From Chloroflexota bacterium (lineage in GTDB: Bacteria; Chloroflexota; Anaerolineae; UBA4142), in assembly GCA_016215025.1 (NCBI GenBank), contig JACRMI010000110.1:1-64000 (forward strand): a stretch of 64,000 nucleotides of DNA. The letters run 5' to 3'. This document shows, in pieces, positions 42,769 to 53,333 of this stretch (the first letter of the stretch is position 1; each line of letters starts with the position of its first letter). Under the pieces are notes generated by a model. That model did no database searches. It was not told the DNA's origin and saw nothing but the letters and a program-made list of their open reading frames with translations. The position numbers were made by a program, and so were the translations under genes.

Positions 42769-43389
42769 TCAATGCAATTTACCAACCTCAAAAATCGCAA
42801 TCGACACGCGCATATTCTCACCCAAGCGTGCCGCGCGCAACGTGCGATTCGACTCCCCCAAGTAAATCGACTGGTCGATCTTGATTCCCTCGTTCTTGCA
42901 AAAATCGATGAAATCGCGCACGGTCAATGGACGTGCGCGCGGCGCGGTGTACCACGGCTGTGGCAAACCCGGCGCAAGTGGCGTTCGCCCGGTCAACAGC
43001 AAGCCAATCCGACAACGCCAGTGTCCCCAGTTTGCAAAACTCACAATCGCGCGCCGACTCACGCGCAGCATCTCGCAAATGATGAACGCGGGATCGTCGA
43101 GATACGGCAATGTCTGACTGAGAATCACCGTATCGAAAGAATCATCCGGATAATCGCCGAGACCTTCGTCGAGGTTGCCTTGGCGAACGCTCAAGCCTTT
43201 GCGAACACAAGCTAGCACACCTTGCTCTGACAATTCGATGCCGCGTCCGGTGATTTGGCGCCCATCGATCAAATGGCGCAACAAAACGCCATCGCCACAA
43301 CCCAGGTCGAGAACTTTTTCACCGGGCTGGATAAAGTTGGCGATAGCAAGTAAATCAGGTCGCAATCCAACGTTGTTTGTTTCACTCAT
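42769..43389 (-). CDS. metW: Methionine biosynthesis protein MetW
   Basis: A 206-residue methyltransferase-like protein required with MetX for homoserine acetylation in several bacteria. The SAM-binding loop is VLDLGCGDGVLLRHLI, followed by GRGIELSEQGVLACVRKGL and SFDTVILSQTLPYLDDP, all characteristic of MetW. It is the last gene of the metY-metX-metW operon, separated from metX by a palindromic repeat. Confidence 0.92.
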   Translation of the reverse strand: MSETNNVGLRPDLLAIANFIQPGEKVLDLGCGDGVLLRHLIDGRQITGRGIELSEQGVLACVRKGLSVRQGNLDEGLGDYPDDSFDTVILSQTLPYLDDPAFIICEMLRVSRRAIVSFANWGHWRCRIGLLLTGRTPLAPGLPQPWYTAPRARPLTVRDFIDFCKNEGIKIDQSIYLGESNRTLRAARLGENMRVSIAIFEVGKLH

Positions 43390-43412
43390 GAATCAAAAAC
43401 CGATTTAGGTTA

Positions 43413-43484
43413 TCGCTCTGAGCGGAGCGAAGAGTCTCGCACTTTGTAAAAATGAGATTCTTCGCTTCGCGCAGAATGACGTGC
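43413..43484. repeat. Palindromic repeat between metX and metW
   Basis: TCGCTCTGAGCGGAGCGAAG pairs with CTTCGCTTCGCGCAGAATGA across a short loop: the same class as at 2239, 7670, 14908, 58811 and 61967. Confidence 0.75.
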
Positions 43485-43485
43485 G

Positions 43486-44631
43486 TCAAGGCAACAGAAT
43501 CTCATGATGCTCAACTACACGTCCCAGGAAATCCGAAATTAGTTGCGTCATCGTTTCCACCTCAAGCAAGAACGCGTCGTGTCCCCAGGTTGATTGCAAA
43601 TTGCAGTACGTCACGTCTGCGCCGATGCCGGTCAATGCGCTGACCATTTCTTTCGAGTGGTATGTAGGATAGAGCCAGTCAGACGTAAAGGAAACGACGA
43701 GGTACATAATGTCGGCGCATTTCGCAAACGCTTTGGATAGACTGCCGTTGCCATTCGCTAGATCAAAATAGTCCATCGCTTTGGTGACGTAGAGGTACGT
43801 GTTCGCATCGAATCGCTCTGTAAAGCGGCTGCCATTGTGGTGCAGATAGCTTTCAACCGCAAAATCCGTTTCAAAATCGAAGCCGAATCGTTCGCGCGCT
43901 TCGAGCCGCCGACCAAACTTTTGGTGCATCGATTCTTCGCTGAGATAGGTGATGTGTCCAATCATGCGCGCGAGTGCCAACCCCGTGTTGGGGCGCGCCC
44001 CATCGTAATAATCACCCTTGTTCCAATTCGGGTCGGCGTAGATGGCCTGCCGACCCACTTCGCTAAACGCGATCAACATCGGCGAGTGGCGGGCAGTGGT
44101 TGCAAGCGGCAAGGCAGCGCGAACGCGTTCGGGATAATTCGCCGTCCATTGCAGCACCTGCATTCCGCCCATGCTTCCGCCCGCTATCGCCAGCAATTTG
44201 TCGATGCCCAGATAATCGATGAGATGGCGTTGCGCGCGAACCATGTCCTTGACTGTAATGACCGGAAAGTTCAAGCCGTACGGCTTGCCCGTTTTTGGAT
44301 CAATCGATCCAGGTCCTGTCGAACCTTGGCAACCGCCGATGACGTTGGAACAGATGACAAAATACTTGTTCGTATTGAACGCTTTGCCCGGTCCGACGCA
44401 ATCGTCCCACCATCCCGCTTTACCCTCCGATGTAAGACCACCCGCGTGCGCATCGCCGGAGAGCGCATGACAAATCAGAATCGCATTGCTTTTATCGGCG
44501 TTGAGTTTGCCATAGGTCTCGTATGCGAGCGTGATCGGACCCAACGATTCGCCGCTGTCGAGCGGCATCGGTTCGTTTTCGGCAAAGGTAAAATATTGGC
44601 GTTCGGTGATACCAAGTGAGTTGTTAGACAT
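43486..44631 (-). CDS. metX: Homoserine O-acetyltransferase MetX
   Basis: This 381-residue alpha/beta hydrolase acetylates L-homoserine with acetyl-CoA, or succinylates it in some lineages. The nucleophile elbow is AIAGGSMGGMQVLQW and the Asp and His of the triad lie near SDWLYPTYHSKEM and STWGHDAFL. NVIGGCQGSTGP is the oxyanion-region motif. GGATGG precedes the ATG. Its product feeds MetY, encoded just upstream, and MetW is encoded downstream. Confidence 0.95.
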   Translation of the reverse strand: MSNNSLGITERQYFTFAENEPMPLDSGESLGPITLAYETYGKLNADKSNAILICHALSGDAHAGGLTSEGKAGWWDDCVGPGKAFNTNKYFVICSNVIGGCQGSTGPGSIDPKTGKPYGLNFPVITVKDMVRAQRHLIDYLGIDKLLAIAGGSMGGMQVLQWTANYPERVRAALPLATTARHSPMLIAFSEVGRQAIYADPNWNKGDYYDGARPNTGLALARMIGHITYLSEESMHQKFGRRLEARERFGFDFETDFAVESYLHHNGSRFTERFDANTYLYVTKAMDYFDLANGNGSLSKAFAKCADIMYLVVSFTSDWLYPTYHSKEMVSALTGIGADVTYCNLQSTWGHDAFLLEVETMTQLISDFLGRVVEHHEILLP

Positions 44632-44639
44632 TTTCCATC

Positions 44640-44720
44640 CAAGTGATGCGTGATTCGTGAAGCGTGACCCTTCGACTTCGCTCAGGGTGGATCACGTATC
44701 ACGAGTCACGCATCACGTTT
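44640..44720. repeat. Palindromic repeat between metY and metX
   Basis: GTGATGCGTGATTCG and ATCACGAGTCACGCATCAC bracket a CCTTCGACTTCGCTCAGGGT core, giving a hairpin in the metY-metX intercistronic region. Confidence 0.65.
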
Positions 44721-44725
44721 CCGTT

Positions 44726-46480
<1,755 letters not shown>

Positions 46481-46590
46481 ACTATTCAGTTATCAACAAA
46501 GAATTTAGCATAGGTTAATAGATTTGTCAAAATTTATTTTGCACAGACTTACCACCGCACGTTTTGTGCATAATGCCAATAGTCCCGGTG

Positions 46591-46634
46591 TGTAAAAACT
46601 GCGACGCACTTGCAAGTGCGTCGCAGTTTTTACA
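46591..46634. terminator. Perfect palindromic terminator at the M3 peptidase stop
   Basis: A 22-bp inverted repeat (TGTAAAAACTGCGACGCACT and complement) overlaps the TAA of the peptidase gene and ends in T/A runs on both strands. Confidence 0.85.
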
Positions 46635-48102
46635 AATCGATCAACTCCTCGATCAACGGTGTGGCATTCAATTTCTCTGCACCGATGCGTGTGCGCGCAA
46701 TTTCATCTACAGAGTCGCGTAAGCCGACCGACCACAGACTCTGCAAGAACTTGCCCGCCTCGATGGATTCGTACCACCCTTCCCCAAAGCGTTCCAGGAG
46801 ATAGCGTCGAAGCTGGACCTCGAACACCCACGCTCTTAGGTAACCTGCGACGTAGAACGCATCGTCCACATCGTCAAGGTATCGCTCGGGCGGAATTTTA
46901 ACGTGCAACGCATCGGTCAGAATATCACGATAATCGGTATCGACTCTGGCAGGACCGTTATCGTGCAAATGTAACTCGTACTGTAGCTTTGCAACATACC
47001 GCCGCAAGAGCCAGAGTTTGTTGAACAACGCAAAGCGACGATAGTTTTCCGCTTCGCGCACTGGAATGCGCAAGACATCGACGAGCCAGCGCGGAGTAAA
47101 GCTCAACGATTCAAACAAGAACGCAAACGTTTCGCTGATCGCTTCGTCGCCAAGATAGCGCAGCGCAAACGGCAGCGTCTCGTCGATGTGCGAGAAATGT
47201 TCGGCGTGTCCCGACTCGTGGTAAAGCGCGCGATAATCATCCTGCCCGCCAATCGGTTTGATGACGAGGTAAACTTCTTTCGGCACGCGAACAGGCGCGC
47301 AAAATGCTCGCGGCGATTTCAGTGGAAGATCTTCCGTATCGAGCTTCAACCCTGGTGTGCTCGCGAATTCCAAACCGAGTCCCTTCATCGTTTTGACAAA
47401 TGATGGAACGAGTTGACTGACTGGGAAAATCGAATCGAATTGCGGCGCACGCAGGACGAACGCAACGTCGCTCGTCTCCGCTTCTTTACGCGGTACTCGC
47501 ACAGCGGCAAGACTGCGCTCGAGATTTTCTTCGTAAACGTCTTCAGTCTCTTCGAACAGCGGTTTAAGTTGCTTTGATAGCTCTGGCAAATTCCAACCAC
47601 GCAACTGTTCGATCATCGCACGATAACTCCCAAAGCCCAAGTTGCGTGCCAAATCGTGCTGCGCTTTGATGCGTTGAACGCGCATTGGATTTTGCTTGAC
47701 CATCACCTTAATCTGCTTGTCAGCCAAATCATGGCGACGGCGCATATTCGCTTCGCGGACCAACACCGAACGCACATTTTGATACGGAATCTGCTTTTCG
47801 TCCCATTCGACGATAGCTACCAGTTCGGCGTTCGTGATTTGTTCGCTCAACTCCTTGACCGCGTTTTCGATAAAGCTGCTTACGGCGAAATCGGCAAGAT
47901 GGCGCGCTTCCTTGGACGATTCGTCGCGCTTCATCGCCGCGATGCGTTCGCGCACCGTTGCATCCGCAAACAGATCGGCGTTGCGTTCATAGATCGGTGC
48001 GAGTTCGAGCGTCGATTTCAAACCTGCGCCGACTTGATATTGCTCGCGCATCAAGTCGCTGAGAAATTGTTCCGCACGGTCGGCGAAAGTGGTATCAGGC
48101 AT
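46630..48102 (-). CDS. M3-like zinc metallopeptidase
   Basis: The 490-residue cytoplasmic protein is of the thimet-oligopeptidase/M3-related clan. The zinc site is HESGH in YRALYHESGHAEHFSHID, with the downstream Glu in DEAISETFAFLFESL as third ligand. The largely helical N-terminal half (LADFAVSSFIENAVKELSEQ) matches the clan. No signal peptide is present, so it probably degrades peptides in the cytoplasm. It is shorter than classic 600-700-residue M3 enzymes. The stop codon lies in a terminator palindrome. Confidence 0.8.
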   Translation of the reverse strand: MPDTTFADRAEQFLSDLMREQYQVGAGLKSTLELAPIYERNADLFADATVRERIAAMKRDESSKEARHLADFAVSSFIENAVKELSEQITNAELVAIVEWDEKQIPYQNVRSVLVREANMRRRHDLADKQIKVMVKQNPMRVQRIKAQHDLARNLGFGSYRAMIEQLRGWNLPELSKQLKPLFEETEDVYEENLERSLAAVRVPRKEAETSDVAFVLRAPQFDSIFPVSQLVPSFVKTMKGLGLEFASTPGLKLDTEDLPLKSPRAFCAPVRVPKEVYLVIKPIGGQDDYRALYHESGHAEHFSHIDETLPFALRYLGDEAISETFAFLFESLSFTPRWLVDVLRIPVREAENYRRFALFNKLWLLRRYVAKLQYELHLHDNGPARVDTDYRDILTDALHVKIPPERYLDDVDDAFYVAGYLRAWVFEVQLRRYLLERFGEGWYESIEAGKFLQSLWSVGLRDSVDEIARTRIGAEKLNATPLIEELIDL

Positions 48103-48121
48103 TTTTTACCTCAATCATTAT

Positions 48122-48294
48122 CTAGCTTCCAAGAATCGTTTGAACCTGGCGTTTCAATTCAGGCAATCCATTCGAACGATATCGCTTTCCGCCGTCTCTT
48201 CGCCACGCACAATTGACCCGAATAACGCAATGCGCGTTACGTACGGCTCGAGCACAGGCAGAATTTTTTCTCGCAATTCATCAAACTTGTTCAT
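48122..48294 (-). pseudogene. Remnant of an MNT-HepT toxin-antitoxin pair
   Basis: ATG 48294 (AAGGA upstream) opens MNKFDELREKILPVLEPYVT, then IALFGSIVRGEETAESDI, the start of a minimal nucleotidyltransferase (GSxxRGE...SD). It ends at 48154 after about 46 residues, losing the catalytic Asp stretch. In another frame the DNA continues GLPELKRQVQTILGS to a stop at 48122, which resembles the C-terminus of HepT/DUF86 proteins. A deletion joining the two genes would explain this. The MNT part is fairly clear; the HepT part is a short match. Confidence 0.6.
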
Positions 48295-48324
48295 TTCAAA
48301 TTCCTTGGTTCAAATAACCGTCGT

Positions 48325-48780
48325 TCAAGTAGTAACAAAAGCGCCGATACGATCATCGCGACCGAAGAATACGGCAGTGGTAAAAGCGCCTAGATGAACA
48401 GGATCAGTGCAACGGGCCAAAAGGTCGGATGCGACTTGTGAATTGAAACGTTCGCTCAGCGCAATCAGCTCTTCGATTCCTTCGGCAAATTCCGTAGTCT
48501 GCATGTAATCGGCAAAGCCACGAAAACTCGCGTTCTCCCAGCCAACATTGATGGAACCTTTGCTTGGGTGACGCAAACCGCCCAGCGCTTTCAAATGGCG
48601 ATATTTGATTTCTATCTTGAGTAACTCAATTTTAAGCGATTCGCGATTGAATTGCGGATTATGCCGTGAGCGCGGTACGGTGTGAATATCGGCAAGCAGC
48701 GTGATGTTATGCGCTAAAAAGATTTCGATGAACTTGTCTAGCGGTCGCGCCGAATGACCGATGGCGTAAATTGTTGACGT
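48325..48780 (-). pseudogene. DUF488 gene without start codon, fused to a PIN-like C-terminal fragment
   Basis: The open frame begins TSTIYAIGHSARPLDKFIEI and continues PRSRHNPQFNRESL and LKALGGLRHPSKGS, a clear DUF488 N-terminal domain. Where ATG is expected there is ACG (48780-48778), and a stop lies a few codons upstream, so no usual start exists. After ELIALSERF the DUF488 sequence (its CAEAVPWRCHR-like motif) is gone, replaced by TDPVHLGAFTTAVFFGRDDR and IGAFVTT, which resembles the last PIN-domain motifs. It looks like two gene pieces joined by deletion. The track shows only the last 89 residues. Confidence 0.65.
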
Positions 48781-48832
48781 ACTCTATCCCCCCACCAGAC
48801 AATTGACAACTGATTTTTCTTGCATACCATTC

Positions 48833-49096
48833 TTACACACGAGCAAGATGATCCAGCACTCGTCCCAGGGTCAAGACCAAGTTGGGATGCGATTCCTCCA
48901 AGCGTTCAATCGATTCTTGCAAACGCTGCGCCATCGCATCATTGCGCCGAGGCGGCTTGCCGCTCGAATCGCCCAGCGTCGCTCGAATATCGTTCATGAG
49001 ATGTTCAAGCAGCTGACGAGTCTCTGGATCAACCGCTTGCGTCTGCTCAAGTTCGTCGTGCAATTGTTGAAGGGACTGTCGGAATTTTTCGTCCAT
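48833..49096 (-). CDS. DUF4404 family small protein
   Basis: From ATG 49096 (MDEKFRQSLQQLHDELEQTQ), preceded by AAGGAGG, the product has 87 residues, all predicted helical and acidic, matching the DUF4404 family. The C-terminal ERLEESHPNLVLTLGRVLDHLARV is characteristic. Function unknown. It starts just after the rarA stop on the same strand, so the two are co-transcribed. The track start at 49240 runs back into rarA. Confidence 0.75.
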   Translation of the reverse strand: MDEKFRQSLQQLHDELEQTQAVDPETRQLLEHLMNDIRATLGDSSGKPPRRNDAMAQRLQESIERLEESHPNLVLTLGRVLDHLARV

Positions 49097-49100
49097 CACC

Positions 49101-50444
49101 TCAACCTCCTTGTTGATTCTCTTTGCCATTTTCACCGCGCCACTTTTCCAATCGCGCAGCAATGTCCTTCTCTTTGCCTTGATCGCTTGGTTCGTAAAAT
49201 CGTTTGCCCCGCAATCGATCGGGCAAATACTGCTGCGCAACCCAATGACCGGGAAACTCGTGCGGATATTTATAACCCTTGCCGTGACCCAGCGCTTTGC
49301 TATCCCGCGAAGAATCTTTCAAATGATTCGGCACATCGATCTTGCCTTCCGCTTCAACTTCGGCGAGTGCTTTCCAATATGCGCCGCACGAATTGCTCTT
49401 GGGCGCAGTCGCTAGATACAACGTCACTTCCGCCAAATGATACTGCGCCTCGGGCAAGCCGCACCACTCTAATGCGCGCGCGCACGACGAGGCGACAATA
49501 ATTCCTGCAGGGTCCGCCAATCCGATATCTTCGGATGCCAGGACGAGCAACCGTCGCATGATAAATTTCGGATCTTCGCCCGCGTAAATCATGCGCGCCA
49601 GCCAATAAAGTGCCGCATCGGGATCGGAGCCGCGCACCGATTTGATAAACGCACTGATCGTATCGTAATGCTCGTCGCCTGCTCGATCATACCGGATCGC
49701 GCGGCGCTGAATCGCTTCTTCCGCAACGGTTAAATCGATATGAACGATTCCATCCTTGCTTGGCGGTGTTGATTCAACTGCAAGCTCCAGTGCGTTGAGC
49801 GCCGACCGCGCATCGCCGCCTGCCACATCAACTAGATGCATGAGAGCTTCGTCGGTCATCTCGATTTGCTTGTTGCCATAGCCACGCTCTTTGTCTGCGA
49901 GTGCGCGGCGCAAGAGTTCGGCAACTTGCTCATCGTTCAATGGGCGAAGCTGAAAAACGCGCGAGCGCGACACGAGAGCGGAGATCACTTCAAAGTATGG
50001 ATTCTCCGTTGTCGCACCAATCAGAATAATCGTGCCATCTTCGACATGTGGAAGAAGCGCGTCTTGCTGTGCCTTGTTGAATCGGTGGATTTCATCGACG
50101 AGGACAATTGTGCGCGTGCCGTGCATGCCACGCCGTTCCTTCGCTTCGCCAATCAGGCGGCGAATATCGGCGACGCCCGCCGTAACCGCACTGATCGTTT
50201 CGAAATGCGATTTCGTCGTGTTCGCAATAATCATTGCGAGCGTGGTCTTGCCGGTGCCAGGTGGTCCCCATAAAATGATGGACGAAAAAAGTTTGTCCGT
50301 TTCTATTGCGCGGCGCAACAGCTTGCCTTGTCCCGCAATGTGCTCTTGCCCAACGTATTCATCGAGCGTGCGCGGTCGCATCCGTGCGGCGAGCGGCGCT
50401 TCGGTTTTACTCAACTCTTGCCGACGATAATCAAAGAGATCCAT
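49101..50444 (-). CDS. rarA: Replication-associated recombination protein RarA (MgsA)
   Basis: A clamp-loader-like AAA+ ATPase acting at stalled replication forks, 447 residues from ATG 50444 (MDLFDYRRQELSKTEAPLAA). RMRPRTLDEYVGQEHI is the family entry motif, Walker A is GPPGTGKTTLA, Walker B IVLVDEIHRFNKAQQDALL, and sensor 1 IGATTENPYFEV. The C-terminal SSDPDAALYWLARMIYAGEDPKFI region forms the tetramerisation domain. The track's extra seven residues start at a TTG. Confidence 0.94.
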   Translation of the reverse strand: MDLFDYRRQELSKTEAPLAARMRPRTLDEYVGQEHIAGQGKLLRRAIETDKLFSSIILWGPPGTGKTTLAMIIANTTKSHFETISAVTAGVADIRRLIGEAKERRGMHGTRTIVLVDEIHRFNKAQQDALLPHVEDGTIILIGATTENPYFEVISALVSRSRVFQLRPLNDEQVAELLRRALADKERGYGNKQIEMTDEALMHLVDVAGGDARSALNALELAVESTPPSKDGIVHIDLTVAEEAIQRRAIRYDRAGDEHYDTISAFIKSVRGSDPDAALYWLARMIYAGEDPKFIMRRLLVLASEDIGLADPAGIIVASSCARALEWCGLPEAQYHLAEVTLYLATAPKSNSCGAYWKALAEVEAEGKIDVPNHLKDSSRDSKALGHGKGYKYPHEFPGHWVAQQYLPDRLRGKRFYEPSDQGKEKDIAARLEKWRGENGKENQQGG

Positions 50445-50465
50445 GGTTACAACCTTTCGCCGCAA

Positions 50466-50656
50466 TTGTATGACGATTCAACCAGTTTGGCAAACGATGT
50501 TTTTCTTGTGAGCAAAACAGGGTTGACTATCAACTCTGCCACGCGAGATTTTGGAATTTAGACAAATTTCGGATTGGGTATTGACATGGAACATGGTGCA
50601 AGCTAGAATAACGTTACCTCAAAAATGTGTTCAGCTAGGAATCCGTCAGACTTGCA
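50466..50656. other. Divergent region before the TIR-STAND operon
   Basis: This 191-base gap lies between rarA (leftward) and the TIR-STAND gene (rightward). TTGACA-like words occur at about 50580 (TTGACATGGAACATGGTGCA) and 50522, but I cannot pair them with a good -10. No terminator or repeat is evident. Confidence 0.4.
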
Positions 50657-53254
50657 ATGACAAATCAGACTGGACCCAGCGTTTTCATATCATACGCCCA
50701 AGCGGACTGCGCCTGGGTGAAGGGCTTTATGATCGATGCTCTCACTCACGCCGGTATTCGCTGTTATTCGCACGCGAATCTCGTCGCGGGGCGACCGATC
50801 CTCTCCGAACTTGAATCCCTCGTTAAGAAATCCAACCGCATTCTCATCGTTCACTCCGCCGCTTATCTCGCCGAAAAACCTCTTCTCGACTTTACCGACC
50901 AGCTTGCCCAGTTCTATGGATTGGAAACAAGCACTTGGCCCGTCATCCCTCTCATCTTGGACAATAGCGAACTGCCTTTGCGACTCAAGATGCTGACCGC
51001 ACTCGATGCCAGAGAGAGCGAGAATTGGAATTCGATTGTCGACAGAATTTGCCAAGGCTTGGAGACTTTGCCTCCAACTGACATTGCCAAAATCGATTGT
51101 CCCTACCCTGGGCTAAAAGCTTTTTCCGAGAAAGATGGCAAGTTTTTTTTTGGACGAGATCGCGAAATTCAAGAAATGCTGCTGCGACTTCGACAGCATT
51201 CACTGCTCGCGATCATCGGCAAATCGGGGTGCGGCAAATCCTCGCTGGTCTTCGCTGGATTGATCGATGCGTTGCAGAAAAGCACATTGTTCGGCTTAGG
51301 CAGTTGGGCAATTGTGTCGCTGCGTCCGGGAACCACGCCACTCGATGAGCTGACGAAGGCGCTGGGAAGTGATCCAAGCCAACCAGCTCAAGCGATTGAA
51401 GGTGTCCTGGCAAAAACGCCCGGCGCGCAACGCTTGTTACTCTTCGTCGATCAATTCGAGGAAACATTCACCTTCTCAAATTCTCAAGCGGCTCAATTTC
51501 AAATTGCGCTGAACGACTTGGCACAGAGCCTGAATTGCTTTGTCGTTTTAACGATTCGTTCTGACTTTTATGCCGACCTGCAAACCTCGCCCATTTGGAA
51601 TGAGATCAGATCGCATCTGTACGACATTCTCCCGCTCGACGAGAATGAATTACGCGAGGCAATCGTCAAGCCCGCCGAGATGAGCGGCGTCTTCATAGAT
51701 CCTGTACTGGTCGAACGACTGGTTGCCGATGCGGATACCAAACATCAGATGGGAATCTTGCCCTTCGTTCAAGAAACGCTTGTCCTTCTATGGGAACATT
51801 TGGACAGACGATTCCTATCGCTTAAAGCGTACGAGAACTTGGCTTTGCGGCGTGTGCAAGTTGAATCCTCAAATACTTTGCGCACCGGCATCCAAGTTGC
51901 CATCGCTCTGCTTGCCGACCAGACATTCTCTCGTTTATCAAGCGATCAACAATCGATTGCCCGGCGCATTTTCTTGCGGCTCATTCAATTTGGCGAAGGA
52001 CGCCCGGACACGCGCCGACAACAACCTGCCTCGGCTTTGCAGATCGAGGGCGAGAATCAAGCATCGTTCGATGACACCTTGCACCATTTCAGCACAAGTC
52101 GATTGCTGACGCTGAGTGGAGCAGAAAACGATGCAGAGCGCAAGGTGGACATTTCGCACGAAGCCGTGATCGAGGGTTGGCTCCAACTGCAAACTTGGAT
52201 CAAAGAGTTTAAGCAATTTGAGCAAACTCGACGACGCTATGAAGCACGCGCGCAAGAATGGATTCGATTGGAGCGGCGTGGTGGTCTCTTGGACGAAACC
52301 GAATTACGACTTGCCCTCGCCTGGCTCGACCCAGCCCGCGTCAACGATTTTGGCGTCGATAATGACGTACGCGATTTCATCCAAGCAAGCCAACGCCAAG
52401 TTCGCGCAACGCGAAGAATGCAATGGCAGCGTCCGTTAGCAGCGGCACTTGTCGTCATGGTGGCATTGCTTGCAGGATTCTTTATCTACCGTGAATGGCT
52501 CCGACAAAATGCGATCCAGTTTAGTCCACAGGTTCAAATCGACGGCGGAAATGCTATCATCGGCTTGACCGGCGAAGATTTCAAACATCACGCCGAATAT
52601 GCACTGCTTGACCCTGGAATTCTACAGAGCATGACACCAACATTATCAATCACTTTACCGTCATTCAAAATCGATCAGCACGAAGTAACGAATCAACAAT
52701 ACTGTCTCTGCCGCCAATCAGGGATTTGCTCAGGCGGGCCTGAACGGGTCTGCCAAGACGAACCGTCGAAACCCGTTACGCTGGTGACGCTTCGGCAGTC
52801 GAATGATTTTTGCGACTGGATTGGGCGACGCTTGCCAACGGAATTTGAATGGGAATGGATTGCACGAGGCAAGGAGCGACGCCTCTTTCCCACCGGTGAT
52901 ACCATACCGAAAGGTACGCAGATTTACTTTAGCGGTGAGCCGCCACTCAACGAGCCAGAATCTATCAACCTATCTACGCCAGATCTTACTCCAAATGGTG
53001 TTCTCTACGTGACTGGCAACGTTCGAGAATGGACGGCTTCGCCTTATCTTCAATATAATGACACTCGATACTTGACCGCTTTGCCAAAGCTCGTGACGCC
53101 ACCTATCTACGTAACCCGAGGCGGCAGTTTTCAAGGTGGCATTTATAGCGCGATTGCCGCGCTCCGGAACTCGGCTGAAGATGTCTTTACATCGATTGGA
53201 TTGGGCTTTCGATGTTTAGAAGGTTCACCCTTGACAGATTACGTTAGGAGGTGA
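50657..53254 (+). CDS. TIR-nSTAND-transmembrane-FGE-like fusion protein
   Basis: This 865-residue protein combines four parts. Residues 1-140 are a TIR domain (SVFISYAQADCAWVKGFMID, then SNRILIVHSAAYL). Residues about 150-590 are an nSTAND1 NTPase: YPGLKAFSEKDGKFFFGRDR, Walker A IIGKSGCGKSS, Walker B LLLFVDQFEET, and a winged-helix/helical part. A membrane helix at about 592-612 (LAAALVVMVALLAGFFIY) leads to an outer C-terminal domain of the formylglycine-generating-enzyme fold (IDQHEVTNQQY, GRRLPTEFEWEWIARG, GNVREW, RGGSF). STAND proteins are signal-triggered switches, often in immunity or cell death. The TIR position of the catalytic Glu appears to be Asp. Confidence 0.85.
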   Translation: MTNQTGPSVFISYAQADCAWVKGFMIDALTHAGIRCYSHANLVAGRPILSELESLVKKSNRILIVHSAAYLAEKPLLDFTDQLAQFYGLETSTWPVIPLILDNSELPLRLKMLTALDARESENWNSIVDRICQGLETLPPTDIAKIDCPYPGLKAFSEKDGKFFFGRDREIQEMLLRLRQHSLLAIIGKSGCGKSSLVFAGLIDALQKSTLFGLGSWAIVSLRPGTTPLDELTKALGSDPSQPAQAIEGVLAKTPGAQRLLLFVDQFEETFTFSNSQAAQFQIALNDLAQSLNCFVVLTIRSDFYADLQTSPIWNEIRSHLYDILPLDENELREAIVKPAEMSGVFIDPVLVERLVADADTKHQMGILPFVQETLVLLWEHLDRRFLSLKAYENLALRRVQVESSNTLRTGIQVAIALLADQTFSRLSSDQQSIARRIFLRLIQFGEGRPDTRRQQPASALQIEGENQASFDDTLHHFSTSRLLTLSGAENDAERKVDISHEAVIEGWLQLQTWIKEFKQFEQTRRRYEARAQEWIRLERRGGLLDETELRLALAWLDPARVNDFGVDNDVRDFIQASQRQVRATRRMQWQRPLAAALVVMVALLAGFFIYREWLRQNAIQFSPQVQIDGGNAIIGLTGEDFKHHAEYALLDPGILQSMTPTLSITLPSFKIDQHEVTNQQYCLCRQSGICSGGPERVCQDEPSKPVTLVTLRQSNDFCDWIGRRLPTEFEWEWIARGKERRLFPTGDTIPKGTQIYFSGEPPLNEPESINLSTPDLTPNGVLYVTGNVREWTASPYLQYNDTRYLTALPKLVTPPIYVTRGGSFQGGIYSAIAALRNSAEDVFTSIGLGFRCLEGSPLTDYVRR

Positions 53255-53333
53255 TGACAAGCACATTCAATATTCGTCGGTCGTGGATCAACAACCGTTC
53301 GATGCATGTTTATTCCAAGAGGAGGATGGACAA

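Noticed and set aside
43837-44619. 260-residue plus-strand ORF
   Set aside because: Antisense to metX.
52600-53254. Diversity-generating retroelement target (FGE-fold C-terminus)
   Set aside because: FGE-like domains can be such targets, but there is no reverse transcriptase and no template/variable repeat pair in the window.
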